This document shows, one piece after another, positions 45,648-54,513 of a DNA stretch of 64,000 bases. The number at the start of each line of letters is the position of its first letter. Position 1 is the first letter of the stretch. Position numbers and translations under genes: made by a program. The DNA comes from Arthrobacter ulcerisalmonis. GTDB taxonomy: Bacteria; Actinomycetota; Actinomycetes; Actinomycetales; Micrococcaceae. A model generated the notes under the pieces. It was given only the letters and a program-made list of their open reading frames with translations, did not search any database and had not been told where the DNA came from. The DNA is taken from the NCBI RefSeq assembly GCF_900609065.1, contig NZ_UXAU01000009.1, positions 124,001 to 188,000 of the forward strand, read 5' to 3'.

Positions 45648-45791
45648 TCAGTTCGTGCGGATGACGAAGAGACGGTGACCGTCCGGGCTCCGCTGGCGCA
45701 GGGAGGCGAGGGCGCCCTCGTATGTCGCGCCGTCGGCTGTGATGTGGTCCTGGGACCCGTCGAGAGCCTCGATGGTTCCTGTCAACTCCAC
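45648..45791 (-). CDS. 47-residue hypothetical protein
   Basis: From a GTG: ELTGTIEALDGSQDHITADG, TYEGALASLRQRSPDGHRLF, VIRTN. The composition and the DGHRLFVIRTN end match small proteins common in actinobacteria. It lies about 90 bases upstream of the STAS-like gene in the same direction. Function unknown. Confidence 0.5.
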   Translation of the reverse strand: MELTGTIEALDGSQDHITADGATYEGALASLRQRSPDGHRLFVIRTN

Positions 45792-45954
45792 ACTTTTACT
45801 CTAGCTTCGCGCGGAATTCTCAAGCTGAATGGCAGCAACGGGATTTAGGCGGCTGACTGTTCGGTGATTTCTGGGTTGGTTGATCCAGGCCGGCCCTGGG
45901 AGCGCGAGGATTTTGGGATTAGTGCTAGTCGTGAAGCACTCGGGATGTTTCACG

Positions 45955-46650
45955 CGGGCTGTTGCGAGGGTCGCCGAACGTTCCCTCGCGACGCCGGCGG
46001 CGTGGCCCTAGTGCACTTTGCGGGCGTGTGGAAGCCGATGCCGGAGTGCTGATGGTGATGGTGATGGTTGTGCCAGTCCTCGAAACCGCGGATGAATGCG
46101 CGGGCATCGTGGACTGAAGCGAAGCGTTCGGGGAATTCCGGATCATATTTCTGGGCCTTGAAAATGGCCTCCGAGTACGGATTATCATTCGACACCCGGG
46201 ACCCGGAGTGGGACCTTGTGAACTCCAGATCCGAGAGCAGCGCGGCGACGATTTTGGATGTCATGGACGTGCCACTGTCCGCGGGCACGACCGGGGGATG
46301 CCGTGGGTTTCAAAGATTCCCTTCATCATCTCCACGGCCAACGCTTCGGATTCGGCGGTGTGCACGTGCGCGCCGCCGATGAACCTGGACTGGATATTGA
46401 CCATCATGTATCAGTCGAAATACTTCCCCTTGACCGGGCCCGCGAGCTTGGTGATGTTTCAGGTGTAGACCTGACCCGGGGCGGTGGCGGTTTCCTGTTC
46501 GCGGTTGTCCTGGAAACACCCGTCAATGATGATCTTCAGTTCCAGCATCGACCGGTACGTTACCATCAGCGTTTCTTGGACAGGGGCCCGTCCGGCATGT
46601 CCTCGGAGACGCTCTCTAAGAACGCGTGTAGTTTTCCCCATCAGCTCCAT
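45955..46650 (-). pseudogene. IS3-family transposase OrfB, degraded
   Basis: Readable parts in order: VQETLMVTYRSM, GQVYT, a TGA, NITKLAGPVKGKYFD, a TGA, then HVHTAESEALAVEMMKGIF, GTSMTSKIVAALLSDLEFTRS, RVSNDNPYSEAIFKAQKYDP and HSGIGFHTPA. Two in-frame stops and at least one frame change show it is dead. Confidence 0.8.
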
Positions 46651-46739
46651 GGTTGCCTCTGGTTGGGTCCCCGCTTAGAAGTCCAGTTTTTGTGTGAGTT
46701 TCGTGTCCGAGAATGGACACAGGAGGAAATTCACGAATC

Positions 46740-47018
46740 ATGGCACGCAGACACACCCCCGAGCAGGTCATCGCCAAAGTCCGGCAGGGCCAGAAAATGC
46801 TCAACGGCGGCCGCCCGATGGTCGGGGTCATCAAGGAGCTCCAGGTCACCGAGGCGACCTGGTACCGCTGGCTGAACCAGATCGGGTCCGAGAAGAACGC
46901 CGAGGCGTCCAAACGGACCAAGGAGCTGGAGAAGGAGAACGCCCGGCTCAAGCGGCTGCTGGCGGAGAAGGAACTGGCCATCGACATCCTCAACGAGGTG
47001 GCCAAGGGAAAATTCTGA
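46740..47018 (+). mobile_element. IS3-family transposase OrfA (OrfB lost)
   Basis: 92 residues: MARRHTPEQVIAKVRQGQKM, VIKELQVTEATWYRWLNQIG and a leucine-zipper tail ENARLKRLLAEKELAIDILN, the standard IS3 OrfA. An AGGAGG lies 13 bases upstream. OrfB is only a short frameshifted stub (about 47020-47150). It points away from the degraded OrfB at 45955-46650, so two different IS3 copies meet head to head. Confidence 0.8.
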
Positions 47019-47197
47019 GCCCCGAACCCCGTGCCGTGGCACCTGCTGGCGCAGCCTGCATGGGCTGGCAGCCTGGTCACTGCCGGCGGATCGCCGTCCA
47101 CCTCTCGCTCCGCCCTGGTACAGCGCAGCGAGAGGGTCGAGGCGAAGAGCAGTCAGAAGGTTCTCATTGATCAAGGGGCGAGGTTGGTGAGTGGTTA

Positions 47198-47599
47198 TCA
47201 CGCCGGCGTGCTTGGTGTGAAGAACTCAAGCGCTATTCCATCAGGATCCTTGAAGCTCAACACGGTTCCATAGGAAGCATCTACCAGGCCGCTGTGAAGA
47301 ACCCCCATGCTCTCAAGATGCGAGGCCCACTGTTCGAGCTGGGAGATCTCTGCGACGGAAAACCCGACGTGGTCGAGTCCGGGGTTCTGTTCATTGAACG
47401 GATCCGCACCCTCGGAGGGTTGATGCTCCGTGAGGCCCAGCCCCAGACCACCGGCAAGGGTAAATTTCTTACGCAAGAACGCGCCGTCGTTCATAGTGCT
47501 GCTGGGCTGGATGCCCAGCAGCGTTGCGTAGAAAGCTGAGCTCTTTTCCACGTCGACGACGGTTAGGGCGATGTGGTCAACTCCAGGCAATGAAGGCAT
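47198..47599 (-). CDS. VOC family (glyoxalase-like) protein
   Basis: 133 residues, two beta-alpha-beta-beta-beta modules: PGVDHIALTVVDVEKSSAFY and PGLDHVGFSVAEISQLEQW, ending FKDPDGIALEFF with the metal-binding Glu. Metal-dependent lyase, dioxygenase or resistance protein; substrate unknown. ATG 47599 has AAAGGA upstream. Confidence 0.88.
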   Translation of the reverse strand: MPSLPGVDHIALTVVDVEKSSAFYATLLGIQPSSTMNDGAFLRKKFTLAGGLGLGLTEHQPSEGADPFNEQNPGLDHVGFSVAEISQLEQWASHLESMGVLHSGLVDASYGTVLSFKDPDGIALEFFTPSTPA

Positions 47600-47661
47600 A
47601 GCGTTCCTTTCGTTTACGAGATGTTGATAATTTGCCCTGGGCATTTTCGTGCAGGGAGTGC

Positions 47662-48018
47662 TCAGGTAGTTTCCAGTTGTGGCCGGTCGGCATTGATCGA
47701 CGTGCCTTTTCCGCGATGTAGCATTCGCCGGCCGAGGCCGCCGTCTGACCATATCCAGATGACGGACCGATCGGGCATCACAGCGTCTATGGTTCCGCTG
47801 CCACTGACGCCCTCGGCAACGAAACTGACATGTTCGCCCACTTTGAGACGCTTAGTCCACCGTGTATGGACGCGATTTGCTGGGCACGGAAAGCCCATGG
47901 ATACCGCATCATCGTGATCAGCGATGGACACACTTGTTCTTTCCTGGAAGTCTTCGAATTGATGCTCCGCCACTGCAATGTCGGTGCCGTCGAGCTCTTC
48001 TTGAGGGTCGTAGTCCAT
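47662..48018 (-). CDS. Hypothetical protein
   Basis: About 118 residues. Acidic N-terminus, then TRWTKRLKVGEHVSFVAEG and VMPDRSVIWIWSDGGLGRRM, which looks like a small beta-barrel. ATG 48018 has AAGGA six bases upstream, better than the first ATG at 48024. No family recognised. Confidence 0.6.
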   Translation of the reverse strand: MDYDPQEELDGTDIAVAEHQFEDFQERTSVSIADHDDAVSMGFPCPANRVHTRWTKRLKVGEHVSFVAEGVSGSGTIDAVMPDRSVIWIWSDGGLGRRMLHRGKGTSINADRPQLETT

Positions 48019-48109
48019 TTTCATTCCTTAACAACCTCCGACGCTGATCACAGGCGCTGTAGTGGGTGGCGCACCGACCGTTGGGTGTGCGGGGTGTGGC
48101 TGCAGCGGA

Positions 48110-49612
48110 CTAGTGCTGATCTTCGGTGGGGGATTGAACGGAGACTTCTTTGCCGTCGCAGTCGATGAGTTTGCCGTTTTCGTAGCGGTCGCCGTGGGCT
48201 AGGAAGTTTAGGTCTTCTTCCCTGACTACCCGACCGGTTCCTGCCACGAAAACTGATTGGTTTTCTGAGTTCCCTGCTTTGAGGTGGTTGAAGAGGAGGT
48301 TCAGGAGGATTGCCATGACGGCGGCGGAGCTGATGCCGGAGTGGAAGATGGTGGCGAACCAGGTTGGGAATTTATCGTAAAAGGTAGGTGCCGCGATCGG
48401 GATCATGCCGAAGCCGATCGAGGCTGCCACGATGATGAGGTTCATGTTGTTCTTGTATTCGACCTTGGCCAGGGTTCGGATACCACTGGCTGCGACGGTG
48501 CCGAAGAGGACGATGCCGGCGCCTCCGAGAACTGCTGTCGGGACGGCTGCGACCACACGACCCATGACGGGCAGCAGACCGAGAGCGACGAGGATGACGC
48601 CGCCGGCGGCTACGACGTAGCGGCTCTTTATTTTCGTCACGGCGACCAGCCCGACATTCTGGGCGAAAGCGCTCTGGGTGAAAGATCCGAAGATGGGGGC
48701 GATGAGGCTCGATCCCATGTCCGCCCGGAGTCCGGCTGCGATGCGCTTTGAATCGACTTTCGTTCCGATGATTTCTCCCACGGCGAGGATGTCCGCCATG
48801 GTTTCAGTGAGGATCACCAGGACAACGATCAGCATGGAAATGATGGCAGCGATTTCGAAGGTGGGGACGCCGAGCTGGAAAGGTGTAGGGAACGCCACGA
48901 TGGGACCGTCGCCGACCTTAGCGAAGTTGGCCATGCCGGTGACGACAGCGACCAGCGTGCCGATGACCATGGCTAAAAGGATCGAAAGCCGGGAGATGGT
49001 CGCGTTGCCGAGTTTACTCAGGAGGAGAACGAGGGCCAGGGTGATGGCGGCGAGTCCGATGTTTTCCATGCTGCCGTAGTTCGCGGCGGTCTTGTTGCCA
49101 CCCATGGCCCAGTTGGCGGCAACGGGCATCAGGGTGAGGCCGATGGTGGTGATCACGGTACCGGTGACCACTGGCGGGAAGAACCTGACGATTTTCGAGA
49201 AGACAGGTGCGATGAGCAGACCGACGGCGGCTGAAACGATGACAGCACCAAAGACCGACTGGATCCCGCCGCCGGTCGTGACGATGGCGACCATCGTTGC
49301 CACGCCCGCGAAAGAGACGCCCTGGACCAGCTGGAGCTGCGAACCGAAGAACGGGATGCCGATGGTTTGCAGGAGTGTGGCAAGGCCGCCCATGAAGAGA
49401 GCGGCAGCGATCAAAACGCCGATGTCCCCGGGAGGCATTCCTGCAGCCTGACCAACAATCAGCGGGACGGCGACGATACCCCCGTACATGGTGAGGACGT
49501 GTTGGAAACCGTAGGCAAAGCTACTCCCAATGGAGAGCCGTTCGTCCTCCGGCCGAGCCGTGGGGGAGCCTTTATCGGTAAGGGCTGTAGATGATCGCTT
49601 TTTGCTGTTCAT
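48110..49612 (-). CDS. NCS2 family purine permease (xanthine/uric acid type)
   Basis: 500 residues with about 14 hydrophobic segments. NCS2 signatures: GFQHVLTMYGGIVAVPLIVG near the N-terminus and GSFTQSAFAQNVGLVAVTKI, the Q/N-containing substrate loop. Lies downstream of uricase in the same direction, so urate or xanthine is the likely cargo, imported with cations. Confidence 0.92.
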   Translation of the reverse strand: MNSKKRSSTALTDKGSPTARPEDERLSIGSSFAYGFQHVLTMYGGIVAVPLIVGQAAGMPPGDIGVLIAAALFMGGLATLLQTIGIPFFGSQLQLVQGVSFAGVATMVAIVTTGGGIQSVFGAVIVSAAVGLLIAPVFSKIVRFFPPVVTGTVITTIGLTLMPVAANWAMGGNKTAANYGSMENIGLAAITLALVLLLSKLGNATISRLSILLAMVIGTLVAVVTGMANFAKVGDGPIVAFPTPFQLGVPTFEIAAIISMLIVVLVILTETMADILAVGEIIGTKVDSKRIAAGLRADMGSSLIAPIFGSFTQSAFAQNVGLVAVTKIKSRYVVAAGGVILVALGLLPVMGRVVAAVPTAVLGGAGIVLFGTVAASGIRTLAKVEYKNNMNLIIVAASIGFGMIPIAAPTFYDKFPTWFATIFHSGISSAAVMAILLNLLFNHLKAGNSENQSVFVAGTGRVVREEDLNFLAHGDRYENGKLIDCDGKEVSVQSPTEDQH

Positions 49613-49644
49613 GGCAGACTTTCTGGGTTCATGGCAGACGGCAT

Positions 49645-49672
49645 TGTCTGGCTAACGGTGTCTGGCTAACAA
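49645..49672. repeat. Tandem 14-base repeat before the purine permease gene
   Basis: TGTCTGGCTAAC occurs twice head to tail (49645 and 49659). Two further copies of TTCATGGCAGAC lie at the permease start and just upstream (49608, 49628). A possible regulator site in the uricase-permease spacer. Confidence 0.4.
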
Positions 49673-49815
49673 TTGGTGAGAAGAGTGCGCGGACCGGTTG
49701 GCCCTTCACGGCAAGCCCTGCAGTCGGGGTGCGCGTGGAGAATGGAGTGCGATGGTACCGGGCTCGGTGCAGAACCCGGCACCTTCACAGTTTTTTATGC
49801 GTTGCCGCGGAAGGT

Positions 49816-50724
49816 TCAGCAGAATCCGGCGATGCCGGACCAGGCGCCCGGCGCCTGGGTGGCGTCGTCGCGGAGGACCGTGGCTTCGATCAGGCCGTAG
49901 GGACGGTCTGCGGCGAAGAAAACCTCGTTGGGGTTGTCGAGGCCGAACGGCGACAGGTCCACCAGGAAGTGGTGTTTGTTCGGCATCGAGAACTTGATCT
50001 CATCGATCTCGCTATGGGCCTCGAGGACCTTGGTGCCCATGTCGAACAGGGTCTGCTGGAGGGCGTTGGAGTAGTTTTCCGTGAAGCCTTCGAGCAGGAG
50101 GGCCTTGACGTCCTCGTAGCCCTTGTTGAAGTCAACGGAGGTGAAGTCCGTGCCGGTCTTGTAGCGCCAGCGGGCGGAAACGTCCGTGGCCAGGATGCGG
50201 TCGGTGGTTTCCGGCAGGGTGGTGTAGCGGTCCCGCGGGTAGCCGGTGAATCCGGACTGGGTGGACTTCAGGACTGTCAGGTCCTTGAGGCCGGAGATCA
50301 GGTGATTGGTGTTGCCGTCCCGGACCAGGACGGCGGTGCGGACTTCCTGGCCGTTGCGGACGAACGAGTGATCGTGTTCGGCGCCGTGGGCCTGAATGCG
50401 GTCCCAGCTGTAGGACTCGGCTTCCCAGCGTCCGCCGGTGACCCAGTCAAAGGAGGAGGTGAAGTGCTCGCCGAGCCGCAGGACGAAGGCTTCGGGTGAG
50501 CCCACGCCGTCGCGGGCAAAGGCGTAGATGGTGTTCTTCTGGGTATCCGTGGCCACCACATGGGCGTTGTCGCCTTCGAGGTGAGCCGCAGCGAAATCGC
50601 CACGCAGCTGCGAGGTGACGTTGAGGTCTTCGATTTCGTGGCGGTCAGTGTCGCGGGTGATCTTCACGACCCGGACCTCTGCTTTGCCGTACTGGTTGTC
50701 GCCGAGGATGATCTTGCTGCTCAT
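49816..50724 (-). CDS. pucL: Urate oxidase (uricase)
   Basis: Cofactor-free oxidation of urate to 5-hydroxyisourate. 302 residues in two T-fold halves. Signature segments: STQSGFTGYPRDRYTTLPET, TDRILATDVSARWRY and MPNKHHFLVDLSPFG. The ATG at 50724 has GGAAGGA seven bases upstream; a TTG six bases earlier is less likely. Downstream enzymes (HIU hydrolase, OHCU decarboxylase) are not in the window. Confidence 0.96.
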   Translation of the reverse strand: MSSKIILGDNQYGKAEVRVVKITRDTDRHEIEDLNVTSQLRGDFAAAHLEGDNAHVVATDTQKNTIYAFARDGVGSPEAFVLRLGEHFTSSFDWVTGGRWEAESYSWDRIQAHGAEHDHSFVRNGQEVRTAVLVRDGNTNHLISGLKDLTVLKSTQSGFTGYPRDRYTTLPETTDRILATDVSARWRYKTGTDFTSVDFNKGYEDVKALLLEGFTENYSNALQQTLFDMGTKVLEAHSEIDEIKFSMPNKHHFLVDLSPFGLDNPNEVFFAADRPYGLIEATVLRDDATQAPGAWSGIAGFC

Positions 50725-50810
50725 AACCAATTCCTTCCATAATCCGGAAAATTAATTCCGTATTGAAGTAGGGCGCAGTTTTCCGCGCTCATAAAAGTTG
50801 GCCAGCCCAC

Positions 50811-50842
50811 AAAAAAGAGCCAGCATCGATTGATGCCAGCTC
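50811..50842 (-). terminator. Terminator on the minus strand upstream of uricase
   Basis: On the minus strand GAGCTGGCATC and GATGCTGGCTC form a stem with two mismatches around AATC, followed by TTTTTT. It lies one base past the stop of the short ORF 50844-50990. Confidence 0.75.
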
Positions 50843-50843
50843 A

Positions 50844-50990
50844 TTACGACCCTGCCTGCTGCTCCCAGGTCACGTGACTTGCATCACGCTGTTCTGGAAT
50901 GTTACCTCGCCATGGCTTCGTTGTATAGGGCTCCTCATCATCGCGAATTGTGACTGACGGGAGAACTTTCGGCTTTTGGGCTCGTCTCAT
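50844..50990 (-). CDS. Possible 48-residue gene ending at a terminator
   Basis: MRRAQKPKVLPSVTIRDDEE, then PYTTKPWRGNIPEQRDASHV and TWEQQAGS. The immediately following terminator and a GGTGAG seven bases before the ATG favour a real gene or the end of an eroded one. The frame stays open to 51068. No family recognised. Confidence 0.35.
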   Translation of the reverse strand: MRRAQKPKVLPSVTIRDDEEPYTTKPWRGNIPEQRDASHVTWEQQAGS

Positions 50991-51121
50991 ATTGAAGCTC
51001 ACCGGCGGGTCCCGAGCCGAAATAGGAGAAGCTGCACGGGTACCTTGGAGCTCTCGTGCAGTCAGCACGAGATTCTTTTGTGCCGTACCGTCCCGCTACC
51101 ACTGGCATCTCGCCGTCTTCG

Positions 51122-52315
51122 CTATCCGATGGTCCGCGAACGCCCTACGAGAACAGCCAAGAGACACAGCACAACCATGCATCCGGCACTAAGGAGTAGT
51201 GGCAGTTCAAAGCCGCCGGTTGCATCATGGAGCAGACCGAAGGCCAGGGGTCCGACGCTGGCGATGGCATAGCCTCCGGATTGCGCCATTCCGGAAAGCC
51301 GCGCAGCTTGCCTAGGGCTGTCGGTTCGGAGGCTGAACAAGGACAGCGCCACAACGATGAGACAGCCACAAGCGAGTGCGGCGGAAATGACCCATAACAG
51401 CATGAGGTCCGGCGCCAGCGCCAGGCCCAGGAAAGCCGTCAGCGCCAGGAGGCTGCCGGTGAGTCCAACGATGCGCTGATCTGCCATACGCCCCATGAGG
51501 ATGCCCGTGCCCAGGCTTGCGCCCATACCCACGAGCAGGAAGAGCGCCATGTGCAGCCCAGCCGTGGTCTCAGAGACGCCATGAGTTCGTTCAATGGTAG
51601 GCAACCAAGCGCCGAACACGTAGTAAGTCAGCGACTGAAAGCCCATGAAAAGAGTTACTTGCCAGCCAAGGAGTGTTCTCCAGGGGGAGCGGGCGGACCG
51701 GGATCGGGAGTCATTTGCTGATGGTGGGGATTCCCTCCGAAAAGTCTTGGGCAGCAATACGGCTAAAGCTACAAGCGCAAGACCTACCCAGAGGCCTAGG
51801 GATAGTCTCCAGCCCAAAGGTGTCACTTGAGCAACCGGGACAACGAATGCGGCACCAAGGGCTGCAGCGGCGCCCTGGATTGAGGTATAGAAACCCGTCA
51901 CTTGACTCACCCTCGAGGGGAACTGCCGCTTGACCAAGGAAGGCACCAGCACATTCAGGAAAGCGATACCGGCGCCAATCAGCACCGTTCCCACCCAGAT
52001 CATCCCCGGAAGCTCCAGAGACCGGAGCACAATGCCGACAGCAAGAATGAACATGGATAGCCAAGAGGCCCTGTCCAGGCCCGCTATGCGCGCCATGCCC
52101 GGCGCCAGCGGCGAAAAGAGCGCGAAAGCCAACAGGGGCAGACCAGTTAGTAGCCCAGCCTGCGCCCCTGAAAGTCCGACGTCGTTCGAAATGTCTTCAA
52201 GAAGAGGTCCCACGGAAACGAAGCTGACCCGAAGGTTCGCCGCGATAATCAGGATTCCCAACAGGCCTACGCCCAAACGCAGACCACGATCTGTGGGAAG
52301 GATGCTGACCGACAT
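51122..52315 (-). CDS. MFS transporter, CynX/NimT family
   Basis: 397 residues, 12 helices. The N-terminal ILIIAANLRVSFVSVGPLLE and GLLTGLPLLAFALFSPLAPG are hallmarks of the cyanate/2-nitroimidazole transporter family. Substrate is uncertain; no cyanase is nearby. It stands alone. Confidence 0.88.
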   Translation of the reverse strand: MSVSILPTDRGLRLGVGLLGILIIAANLRVSFVSVGPLLEDISNDVGLSGAQAGLLTGLPLLAFALFSPLAPGMARIAGLDRASWLSMFILAVGIVLRSLELPGMIWVGTVLIGAGIAFLNVLVPSLVKRQFPSRVSQVTGFYTSIQGAAAALGAAFVVPVAQVTPLGWRLSLGLWVGLALVALAVLLPKTFRRESPPSANDSRSRSARSPWRTLLGWQVTLFMGFQSLTYYVFGAWLPTIERTHGVSETTAGLHMALFLLVGMGASLGTGILMGRMADQRIVGLTGSLLALTAFLGLALAPDLMLLWVISAALACGCLIVVALSLFSLRTDSPRQAARLSGMAQSGGYAIASVGPLAFGLLHDATGGFELPLLLSAGCMVVLCLLAVLVGRSRTIG

Positions 52316-52637
52316 GTTTCACCTCTCTGGAACCCGTCTTGCGCCCTCACCCGGAAACTCGGGGGACACAAGCGCTGAAACGGCCCACCCTGTCATCCCC
52401 GTGGACGGTCAGCAACCAGGCATGCCTCGCCGTCGATTATGACCGCACCGTAGGTTGCAGTCAGGATCGGTTGATCAGGGATATTTTTTGGGGCTCATGA
52501 GTCAATTCAGGTGAACTGGCCCTGCATGAGGCTACGACTTTCCCTCTCGCGAATTTCCTAGAGTCGAGTCACTGCAGCCATGCTAATCAGCGGGACCAAT
52601 CGTCGCCCAGCGCTTTAGATGTCCTCCAACGGGTGGC
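52316..52637. other. Gene-free spacer
   Basis: No supported gene. It holds the promoter region of the MFS gene and the 3-prime side of pdxS. The part next to the MFS start is rich in short inverted repeats (for example GCGCTTG and CAAGCGC around 52335-52377), which I could not assign to a riboswitch class. Confidence 0.35.
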
Positions 52638-53537
52638 TTACCAGCCGCGTTCGGCGAGGCGGTGCGGCTGCGGGATCTCGTCCACGTTGATGCCCACCAT
52701 TGCCTCGCCCAGGCCACGCGAGGCCTTGGCGATCACGTCGGGGTCATCGAAGAACGTGGTGGCCTTGACCACGGCAGCGGCGCGCTGAGCCGGGTTGCCG
52801 GACTTGAAAATTCCGGAGCCGACGAACACGCCGTCAGCGCCGAGCTGCATCATCATGGCAGCGTCCGCAGGGGTGGCGATGCCGCCAGCGGTGAACAGGA
52901 CAACGGGAAGCTTCCCTGCTGCTGCGACTTCCTTGACCAATTCGTACGGGGCCTGAAGTTCCTTGGCCGCAACATACAGCTCGTCCTCGGGCAGAGCGGC
53001 CAGCTTGGCGATCTCGGAGCGGATCTGGCGCATGTGGCCCGTGGCGTTGGAAACATCGCCGGTACCGGCCTCGCCCTTGGACCGGATCATGGCAGCACCT
53101 TCGTTGATGCGACGCAGTGCCTCACCGAGGTTGGTGGCGCCACAGACAAACGGGACCTTGAAGTTCCATTTGTCGATGTGGTTGACGTAGTCGGCAGGGG
53201 TCAGGACCTCTGACTCGTCGATGTAGTCAACGCCGAGGGACTGCAGGACCTAGGCCTCGACGAAGTGGCCGATGCGGGCCTTGGCCATGACGGGGACCGA
53301 TACGGCGGCAATGATCGCGTCGATCATGTCCGGATCGGACATCCGGGACACGCCGCCCTGCGCGCGGATATCAGCTGGCACGCGCTCGAGCGCCATCACG
53401 GCCACTGCACCGGCGTCTTCGGCAATGCGGGCCTGTTCAACGTTGACCACGTCCATGATGACGCCGCCCTTGAGCATCTCGGCCATGCCGCGCTTCACGC
53501 GGTTGCTGCCCGTGATCGGCAAGATTGCCTGATTCAT
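52638..53537 (-). pseudogene. pdxS: Pyridoxal 5-phosphate synthase PdxS interrupted by an amber codon
   Basis: The frame from ATG 53537 starts [20 protein letters not shown] with the catalytic Lys region and reaches IGHFVEA. TAG at 53250-53252 follows, then in the same frame [20 protein letters not shown] to the normal end PHRLAERGW. Related proteins have Gln or Arg at this position, so one C-to-T change of CAG would explain it. Without read-through, only about 95 of 299 residues are made. pdxT is not next to it; the cell may have another pdxST, or the base may be an error. Confidence 0.88.
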
Positions 53538-53613
53538 TGGTTGTTCTCTCATTTTTGTGGGGAGGCAAACACGCTTGGGACCAAGTTTCACCGAATTTTG
53601 GCCGAAACCATTG

Positions 53614-54510
53614 TTAGCGCAGCACGATGGTTCTGTTGCCTTGACGGATCACGCGGCCTTCGCAGTGCCAGCGCACGGCGTTGCTGAGTGCCTTGCATTC
53701 GGTATCGCGGCCGGCAGCCACAAGGTCCTCCGGCCCGAAAGTATGGTCCACTTCCACCGTCTGCTGGGCGATGATTGGTCCTTCATCGAGTTCAGCGTTG
53801 ACGTAGTGTGCCGTGGCACCCACTGTTTTCACGCCACGGGCGTAGGCCTGGTGGTACGGTTTTGCGCCCTTGAAGCTGGGTAGGAACGAGTGGTGGATGT
53901 TAATGGCCTGGCCCTCAAGCTTGCGGGTGAGGGCGTCGCTGAGGACCTGCATGTAGCGGGCCAGGACTACGAGCTCGACGTTGAGTTCGGCCACAAGGTC
54001 CAGCAGCCTGGCTTCCGCCTCGGGTTTGGTGGCTGGGGTGACCGGCACGTGGAAGAAAGGGACGCCGTGCCACTCCACCAGCGTCTGGTGGTCGGTGTGG
54101 TTTGACACCACCGCCACTACTTCGATGGGCAGTTCGCCGATCCGGGCACGAAACAGCAGGTCGTTGAGGCAGTGCCCGAACTTGGACACCATAATCAGGA
54201 CCCTGCGCTTGGAACCGTGCCGTTCCAGCCGCCAACCCATGCCGAAGCGGTTCGCTACCGGGACAAATGCCTCCCGTAGCGCGTCCGCGGTGGTGGCATC
54301 ACCGTCGGACGAGAAGTGCACCCGCATAAAAAAGTGCTTTTCCGAGCGTTCGCCGAACTGTTGGTTGTCGATGATGTCGCAGCCGTGTTCGAGCAGGAAC
54401 CCGGAAACGGCATGGACAATGCCAGGGGATTCACGGCATTCCAGCGTCAGCACATGCTCCACGGTGTTCAGGGAGCGTCCGGAAGAGGCTTCAGCCTCAA
54501 TAGCAGTCAT
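53614..54510 (-). CDS. purU: Formyltetrahydrofolate deformylase
   Basis: Hydrolyses 10-formyl-THF to THF and formate, freeing THF when one-carbon units are in excess. 298 residues: an N-terminal ACT domain ([20 protein letters not shown]) and a formyltransferase-fold domain with [18 protein letters not shown] and [14 protein letters not shown]. It is three bases downstream of sdaA in the sarcosine operon, consistent with recycling folate used by sarcosine oxidase. Confidence 0.96.
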   Translation of the reverse strand: MTAIEAEASSGRSLNTVEHVLTLECRESPGIVHAVSGFLLEHGCDIIDNQQFGERSEKHFFMRVHFSSDGDATTADALREAFVPVANRFGMGWRLERHGSKRRVLIMVSKFGHCLNDLLFRARIGELPIEVVAVVSNHTDHQTLVEWHGVPFFHVPVTPATKPEAEARLLDLVAELNVELVVLARYMQVLSDALTRKLEGQAINIHHSFLPSFKGAKPYHQAYARGVKTVGATAHYVNAELDEGPIIAQQTVEVDHTFGPEDLVAAGRDTECKALSNAVRWHCEGRVIRQGNRTIVLR

Positions 54511-54513
54511 GGC

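Noticed and set aside
52316..52440. Possible riboswitch before the CynX-type transporter
   Set aside because: Inverted repeats are present, but the conserved cores of glycine, guanidine, TPP, SAM or ydaO classes could not be matched by eye.
26842..53537. TAG as a recoded sense codon in this genome
   Set aside because: TAG ends clpC, dhaM, prfC and other intact genes at their normal length, so it works as a stop here.
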